The translations under genes were made by a program, and so were the position numbers. 64,000 bases of DNA. It comes from Hydra vulgaris (Eukaryota > Cnidaria > Hydrozoa > Anthoathecata > Hydridae). Location: the NCBI RefSeq assembly GCF_038396675.1, contig NC_088931.1:6425001-6489000 (forward strand), given 5' to 3'. Positions 58,116 to 64,000 of this stretch are shown piece after piece. Position 1 is the first letter of the stretch, and every line of letters begins with the position of its first letter. The notes under the pieces are model-generated. The model was given only the letters and a program-made list of their open reading frames with translations, made no database searches and was not told the origin of the DNA.

Positions 58116-59309
58116 TTTTAAACAAAATAAATTTACCTTTGGTGTTTTAATTGACCAAAAACATTTGATACAGTTGATCGCTGCATTCTATTAGATTAGC
58201 TAAAGCACTATGGCATAATTAGTAAAACTTACAGTTGGATTAAAAGTTATCTTACCAATTGAAAACCATATGTATGTAATATACAATCTGGAGTATTAAA
58301 TGTTTTATGTGGAGTTTCCCAAGGATCTATCCTTGGTCCACTCTTGTTTTTAATTTAAATAAATAATTTTTGCAATGCGTCTTTAAAACTAAATTCAGTC
58401 ATCTTTGCTGATGATACAAATCTATTTCTTACTAACAATGATATTATACAATTATATGTAGACATTAATATTAAACTAAATAATTGGTTTAGGGCTAACA
58501 AACTCTCGCTTAACTCAAAGAAAACAAACTACATATTATTCCATAAAAAACACAAAAAGAAAACCTTCCTCTTAAGAAGCCTCATCTTATCTTAAATGAT
58601 AAATTAGTTAAAAAAAAAGACCCACTATAAGATACTAGGAATTTTTGTAGATGAGAATTTATCCTGGCTTCCTCAAATAAGATTTTACAATCTAAGATTA
58701 CCAATATAATTGGTATGATGTATTGAGTTTGTTCGTATATCAATAAAAAAAGTCTCAAACTAATATATTTTGGATTAATTCGTAGCTTCATCATTTATGC
58801 AAATATATCATGGGCAAGTACTCAACCATTAAAAAACTTAATAATATTTATAGCTTACAAAAACATGGGTGCAAGCAGTTTTATGCCCATTAGGGTTGTT
58901 AATATAATATTTATATTCTATTGAAAGTATATATAGGGGCTCTATGAATAGATTGTGATGACGTATTGTCATCTTCATCTTCTTTGAGCCCCTGTCTGTT
59001 TAATTCTTTATTTTATAAAGATCATTGTAATAAGAAAAAATTATATATTATACTGTATATACAAAAGCGGTGCTTGTTGACAAGATTTTTCTGTCTTCTT
59101 CGTTTTTATGGATATATTTTTTCTTTCTTGTATATATGTATGTTTATTATTTTGATTAAACAGCAGAGTAAATAAAATACAAAAAAAAAAACAACAACAA
59201 AAAAAACATATGAGGAAATATGTCCTGCTTTACCGAGACGGGACGATTAGCCGAGATCTTGGTATACGGTTGACTACAAATTAAGTCTTAAAAGTGGTTA
59301 CATGAACTT

Positions 59310-59585
59310 TTTTATCCTATCCCGCCATACCGGATAATTTCTCTGCCGAGAAACATTTTCTTAACGAAAAAGTAGTTATTTCTTGAAAATAATTATTTAT
59401 AACATTGTTTTTACGCAGTTATAATTGAATTGTTATCATTATTAACAACTTGATAGAAATAAATCGTCTCGCTTAAGCGAGATAATGCAATTACGTGAAA
59501 AAAATGTCCTGTTTAAACAAGTTTCCCAGTTATTAAAGCGGGATTTTTGACAGAGAAATTATCCCGGTATGGCGGGATGGGATTC
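59310..59585. mobile_element. MITE-like inverted repeat (ATCCCGCCATACCGG)
   Basis: CTATCCCGCCATACCGGATA plus ATTTCTCTG at 59315-59343 is inverted at 59552-59581 (CAGAGAAATTATCCCGGTAT plus GGCGGGATGG) with one extra base. The interior has GCGGGA/CGGGAC motifs and no coding capacity. A near-perfect hairpin follows at 59599-59645 (one mismatch). Confidence 0.65.
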
Positions 59586-59790
59586 ACGCGATCGTTTTTA
59601 TAAGATTGATGCGTTATTTTTCAAATAATGCATCAATCTTATAAAGTTTGAATCCCTGCATTTAACTACTTAATAGGATCTTTTTGCGTGCTTTGCTCCA
59701 CCTTTCTATCTTGCAAAACACCTTTAAACAAAAACGTTATGCTTGAATACTCCGCCTCGTTTGCACCGATATTTGATACATATATAGGAT

Positions 59791-59870
59791 ACAAAATCCT
59801 ATTCTAGAGATATGGTGCACGACATGAAATACAAAATCCTACTCCAGAGATATGGTGTACAACATGAAAT
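59791..59870. repeat. Tandem duplication, ~40-bp unit
   Basis: ATACAAAATCCTATTCTAGA...GGTGCACGACATGAA is followed by ATACAAAATCCTACTCCAGA...GGTGTACAACATGAA. Confidence 0.8.
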
Positions 59871-60085
59871 ACAAAATTGATTATTTATTCAATTTCATTA
59901 GTTTAAATTAATTAAACAGAAATTAATTTATTTTGTATTTCAGGATTTAAAATACAAAATTGATTATTTACAAAACTATTATTTCTGAAAGTGTATTTGT
60001 TTATGGGTTTCAAAATAAATTAATCTTTAAAAACTAAAGGGTATAAACCTTTTTTCCACATATAAATAAAACATTAAATTTTATA

Positions 60086-60150
60086 TACATTTAATTCGTA
60101 TATATAAAATTTTTTTCGTATATACTCGTAATATATACGAATTAAATGTA
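60086..60150. repeat. Inverted repeat, 19-bp arms
   Basis: TACATTTAATTCGTATATA (60086-60104) is exactly inverted at 60132-60150, and a further TTCGTATATA copy lies outside. 60151-60424 has no other supported feature. Confidence 0.8.
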
Positions 60151-60424
60151 TAATAAATTCGTATATATTGAGTATATAGATATTTTTTAAGCGCATAACG
60201 TGTAAACGCATAAGCAAAATTAATTAAATGCATAATGTATTTTTGTTGGCGGTAAAGACGTTTCAACTTTCTTTTGTCAGTACTACCACAGGCAGTAACT
60301 GCATTGATTAAATTAAAAAATTGCAGGAGTTGTGTTAAATATTTTTTTTGATCAATAAAAATTTGTGGGTAAGGAACGTTTTTGTTTATGTTTAGAATTA
60401 ATTGTTAAATTTGAACCAATTTGA

Positions 60425-60560
60425 TACTTTTTGCAGTTCATCATTCATAGTCGAATAGAGTTGGTAAATATCATTATTAGAAAGGAACAAATTGGTATCA
60501 TCTGCAAAAATGATATTTAAAAGATTTGAGGCTTTATAAAATTCATTTACGTAAAGCAAG
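60425..60560 (-). pseudogene. LINE reverse transcriptase fragment around the FADD box
   Basis: The minus strand reads LLFLLYVNEFYKASNLLNII, then FADDTNLFLSNNDIYQLYST, MNDELQKV. This is the catalytic palm of an RT close to LINE family 2; no other part is recognisable. 60561-60997 has no supported feature. Confidence 0.75.
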
Positions 60561-60997
60561 AACAAAAGTAAAATAGAATCTTAGGTAAAGATTGTCAACT
60601 TTTTAAAAAAAAAGCTTTTATGTCGAATACTTGAAAACGTAATAATACTCTTTCAGTCTTCGACACCTCAAAGGGGGGTATCGTACCTGTTTTTTTGCCG
60701 ACTAAGGCCTTAAAAAAAGGTCTGACATTAAATGTCAATCAGCCAACTAATTTTTGAATAAAATTTTCCTAGGAGGGTCAGACACCCTAAACCTCCCTTA
60801 AGGGACGGTCCTGCTCCTACTCCCACTTCCCTTTCAGTGTTTTGATTTTCAAGGTTTGTACGTTCATCTCATCTATTTTCGTGTCAACCTGAAAAATTTT
60901 TATTTCGTTTTGATTACATTTGTCATGTAATCAAACAATTTTTTTAAACGTTTCATGTGATTATCTAAAAACAGTTATGAAAATTATCCCTAAGTGT

Positions 60998-61286
60998 CAG
61001 TGGCGTCGCTGAGGTTGCTATTACACTTTTTTGTAATAGCAACCTCAGTGACAAAAGTTTAACAGTGCGTTTATCTTTTGGTGTCATTCCTTTAGACTTT
61101 CACTAGCAGGTGAGAGGTGAAACTAAAAAAAAGTCCTCTCTACCTAGAATTTTTTAAAAAAATAAAAGGTCCTTTAGAAAAAAAAGTTCTGTCATATTTG
61201 CATTTTATTCACTTTGGTGTCACCACTCTGTGTCAAATCGTGATGGTGTCAGCCAGTGCGGCCCACACCCCCTCGAGACGCCACTG
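60998..61286. mobile_element. hAT-like MITE (CAGTGGCGTC ends)
   Basis: The ends are CAGTGGCGTC and GACGCCACTG. The flanks CTAAGTGT and TTAAGAGT are a possible diverged 8-bp duplication (6 of 8 match). Inside, a perfect 17-bp-arm hairpin (61009-61025 / 61032-61048) extends from the left end. Confidence 0.7.
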
Positions 61287-61714
61287 TTAAGAGTTAAGGG
61301 TTATTAAGGAACTGTTTTTGCTACAAATAATTGTGTGTGTTTATTTTTATGTTTACGATAATCACTTTCGTCATATATAAAGTAAAGATAGGCGTTCATT
61401 CCAGACACTATTTTGACACTCTACATTAGTTCGCTCAGCAACTTCGGACTGGCGGTGCCTTGACCACTGTATAGTTTCCCTATCCTAAAATGCTTAACAG
61501 TCAATTTGGGGGAATTCAGACAATTCGAGCTAGATGTAGATGCAATCTCTGCTCACGCGAATTATGAGTTAATATCACGGATCTCATAATACAACATATT
61601 TTGAGATCAGTGGTTTTTGTTTACGTTTCTATGCGATCAATTGTGTAATGGATCTCGGTTGTTGACAATTGTATTAAATGAATCAATACAATATTGAGTT
61701 TAATAAATACAAGA
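61287..61714. other. Upstream region of the last gene
   Basis: It contains TATATAAAG at about 61373-61381 as a possible TATA box and less AT-rich sequence than average. The transcription start cannot be fixed. Confidence 0.35.
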
Positions 61715-64000
61715 ATGATATCAAAGCTTTCATCTTTAAAAAAGAATAAAAACAGAAGTTCAAATTCCGTCAAGAAATATTTTGAAGATTCAAACGAGTA
61801 TGTTTTTATTGGTAAATTATTGTATTTTTATATCTTAAAGAGTCTAAAATCAAACGTGGTTGTGAAAAAACTGCAGCATAAATCTATATTTATCTATTCT
61901 ATTTAGCATTCTCATAGAATTAACAAGTTATTAATATAACGTATTACATTAAGAAAAATTTTGTCGAAAAGAGTTATCCAAAAATTAGAAAATCATCTAT
62001 AAAAATTTTTTTATAGTTGATTTTCTAAATTTTTTTCAACAATATTTTTTTAAAAGTCAATATACTTTTCTTGAAAGTTAAATTTTAACAATAAAACATT
62101 TCTAATGTTTTATAAATATTTAAAGCACAGTATCCATTTGATTTTCCTGAAAACAACATCATTCCAATAACATTAAATTTTAATGTGGCAGGTGAATGGT
62201 TATAATTTTTGGTTGGTTTTTGAAAATAAAGTTCTGTTTTTTGAATAAAAGCTGTTCTTACTACTAATAAGTTAAGCTGACTAAAAGTATTTGAATTATA
62301 TTCTAATGGTTTTGTCAAATGGTCAAATTATCATTACAATCTAAAACCTTTAATGTATAGCATTTGAGTGTAACCCATTTACAAAGGAGTCACATAATCT
62401 CTAATTTGTATTTTATTTTCGAGTTTATCAAAATTATCAAGTATTATGGTTTTTTATACCTATTACATTCTAATATAAATTCATAAATTGCATTCAAAAA
62501 GGTTCATTTAGAGATTAAGTTTGATTGCATAATTTGTAACAGTGCATATAATAACTCTAAACTAATGGTTGTATGTTTTTGTTGCAGGAGGAGTTCGACT
62601 GTTTTCAAAAAATTGAAACCATTTTACTTAGCTGTATTTAGTAATGAGCTCTATTCCATAGCTCTTTTAATTATAAGTAATAATGAAATTAGTAAGTTAC
62701 CAGCTCAAAATCAGAGATCGTGTTTTATAATATGTCTTATTATTAACTATCATATATATGTATAGCTAACATTAAGGCACATTGATAGCTATGCATATAT
62801 AGCTAACAATGAAAAACATTGGCAATTTTAATATGAAATGTCTGATATATATTTATATAGCCTATATTAAAGTTGTGTTCAATGATTTTTAAATTAATTT
62901 TTAACAGTAAATTGTGAAAGTTAATTGTGAATAGAATTTCCTTGAAGTTTTTTATTTGTTTTATTTTTAAAAGTACTTATTTTTATATTGTTTCTTTTGA
63001 GTATTTTTTTATATTTAAAAGATTTTGGTTAACAAAATATTTTGTCCATTTATCTTTGGCTCAGCCAACATACAATATGTTGTTAAGAAACAATGCGTTG
63101 CTGTGCGCTAAATTTTTTTTAAAGGTCTTTTTTAAACATTATTTTTTATTTTTTATACATAATTTTTGTTAATTAAATGTGCTAGTTAATAAAAATGATA
63201 TTTATATTTACTATACATGTTTATCATGATTAATTACAGATATATATGTATATATATCTGTAATTAATATATATATGTATATATATCTGTAATTAATATA
63301 TATATGTATATATATCTGTAATTAATATATATATGTATATATATCTGTAATTAATATATATATGTATATATATCTGTAATTAATATATATATGTATATAT
63401 ATCTGTAATTAATATATATATGTATATATATCTGTAATTAATATATATATGTATATATATCTGTAATTAATATATATATGTATATATATCTGTAATTAAT
63501 ATATATATGTATATATATCTGTAATTAATATATATATGTATATATATCTGTAATTAATATATATATATGTATATATATCTGTAATTAATATATATATGTA
63601 TATATATCTGTAATTAATATATATATGTGTATATATCTGTAATTAATATATATATGTATATATATCTGTAATTAATATATATATGTATATATATCTGCAA
63701 TTAATCATGATAAACATGTATAATCCAAAATAATGAAAATTGCTCTTTTTTTTTCCAGATATGAAAATATCAAATGGCCTTGGATTCAAGAAATTGAAAA
63801 AAATGGCGACCTTTTATTTATTGAAAGTCAAGTTTCGTACCGCTCACTAAATGAAGCACCAGATATTAGTCAAAGTAATTTGTTCCGTTCGTTGAGGGAA
63901 CAAAGTGTACCGCAAATAATTAAGCATGCCATAAAAAATACACCTTTATTTGCGAGGAGAGGTTTAAAAGAAGAACATGCTGATAGTAATCTAAAAAGCA
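61715..64000 (+). CDS. 5' part of an unrecognised gene (two exons, runs off the window)
   Basis: Exon 1 is 61715-61797 (MISKLSSLKKNKNRSSNSVK then KYFEDSNE, donor GA|GTATGT). Exon 2 starts at 63759 after TTTTTTTTCCAG and is open to the window end (YENIKWPWIQEIEKNGDLLF, IESQVSYRSLNEAPDISQSN, LFRSLREQSVPQIIKHAIKN, TPLFARRGLKEE...). The phase matches across the junction. The basic N-terminus has no clear signal peptide. Exon 2 is hydrophilic, mixed charge, with no catalytic motif I recognise. The lower A/T bias and clean reading across the splice support a real gene. The ATG is the first in frame after TAA-rich sequence; another upstream exon cannot be excluded. Confidence 0.6.
61798..63211. other. 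Intron of the last gene, left part
   Basis: AT-rich. An imperfect inverted repeat (about 61987-62035, TTAGAAAATCA...TGATTTTCTAA) is the only structure seen. An open frame after TTGTTGCAG at 62588 lacks a matching donor and is not called. Confidence 0.5.
63212..63722. repeat. Palindromic 29-bp minisatellite, ~16 units, inside a larger inverted repeat
   Basis: The unit TCTGTAATTAATATATATAT plus GTATATATA is repeated about 16 times with very few changes. Each unit is self-complementary around its TA core. The array is framed by TATACATGTTTATCATGATT (63212) and its reverse complement AATCATGATAAACATGTATA (ending 63722). It ends about 36 bp before exon 2 of the last gene. Confidence 0.9.

Larger units (their letters stand above)
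56350..59195 (+). mobile_element. LINE family 2, degenerate copy with two nested insertions
   Basis: The + strand RT scraps include PISILSVFPKLFERVIYNRI, NQFGFQKNLSTEHEILELVD, CGVSQGSILGPLLFLI-like, FADDTNLFLTNND and NWFRANKLSLNSKKTNYILF. The 3' UTR follows from ~58870, with GACAAGATTTTTCTGTCTTC at ~59080 and a poly(A)-rich end near 59180-59195. It is interrupted by a hAT-type MITE (57113-57557) and by an inverted 3' fragment of its own family (57727-58115). Many stops. Confidence 0.75.

Noticed and set aside
62565..62765. Exon after TTGTTGCAG in the last gene's intron
   Set aside because: No donor follows in a usable phase, and exon 1 joins perfectly to 63759 without it.
63212..63722. CRISPR array
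   Set aside because: Units are contiguous with no unique spacers, and the genome is eukaryotic.

Overview
This window is eukaryotic nuclear DNA. It is strongly AT-rich, carries many (TA)n microsatellites, has genes split by GT-AG introns, and is dominated by transposable elements. The element mix (P, Kolobok, Merlin, hAT, Tc1/mariner, pogo/Tigger, PIF/ISL2EU-like, jockey/CR1-like LINEs, tRNA-derived SINEs) and the metazoan gene content fit a cnidarian, most likely Hydra. That species assignment is inference; no single marker proves it.

Two host genes are supported. The first is a complete six-exon gene on the + strand (29796-45787) for the protein-only mitochondrial RNase P nuclease PRORP/MRPP3. 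The exon lengths sum to 1692 nt, i.e. 563 codons plus stop, and the short last exon (45662-45787) restores the WH...WLC zinc-binding tail. The second is the 5' part of an unrecognised gene (61715 to beyond the window end), with a GT-AG intron that contains a palindromic minisatellite array.

Layout. 1-1060: pogo/Tigger relic and a small tandem repeat. 1223-5800: a PIF/ISL2EU-like transposon whose transposase frame is interrupted by two tandem copies of a ~290-bp repeat. 6022-17011: a ~11-kb P element on the minus strand with a perfect 8-bp target duplication. Inside its introns sit two related DNA transposons (A 9641-12802, B 12909-15945) with TAGGGTG termini and an unfamiliar transposase, and a SINE has hit one P exon. 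17232-22045: hAT (ZMYM1-like) fragment, huge TA tract and a minus-strand LINE. 22330-25680: Tc1 element split by a Kolobok element with TTAA duplication. 26-29.7 kb: intergenic, with a SINE, a MITE and repeats. 29.8-45.8 kb: PRORP, whose introns hold a hAT element, a Tc1 relic, a SINE and several copies of one LINE family. 46-61.3 kb: relics of LINEs, Merlin, hAT and MITEs, including a LINE with two nested insertions. 61.7-64 kb: start of the second gene.

Almost every mobile-element coding region is broken by stops, frameshifts or insertions, so most are fossils; PRORP is the clear functional gene. A recurrent oddity is perfect or near-perfect hairpins (17-25 bp arms, short loops). Where a paralogous LINE copy is available in the window, the hairpin is absent from it, which points to local inverted duplication.
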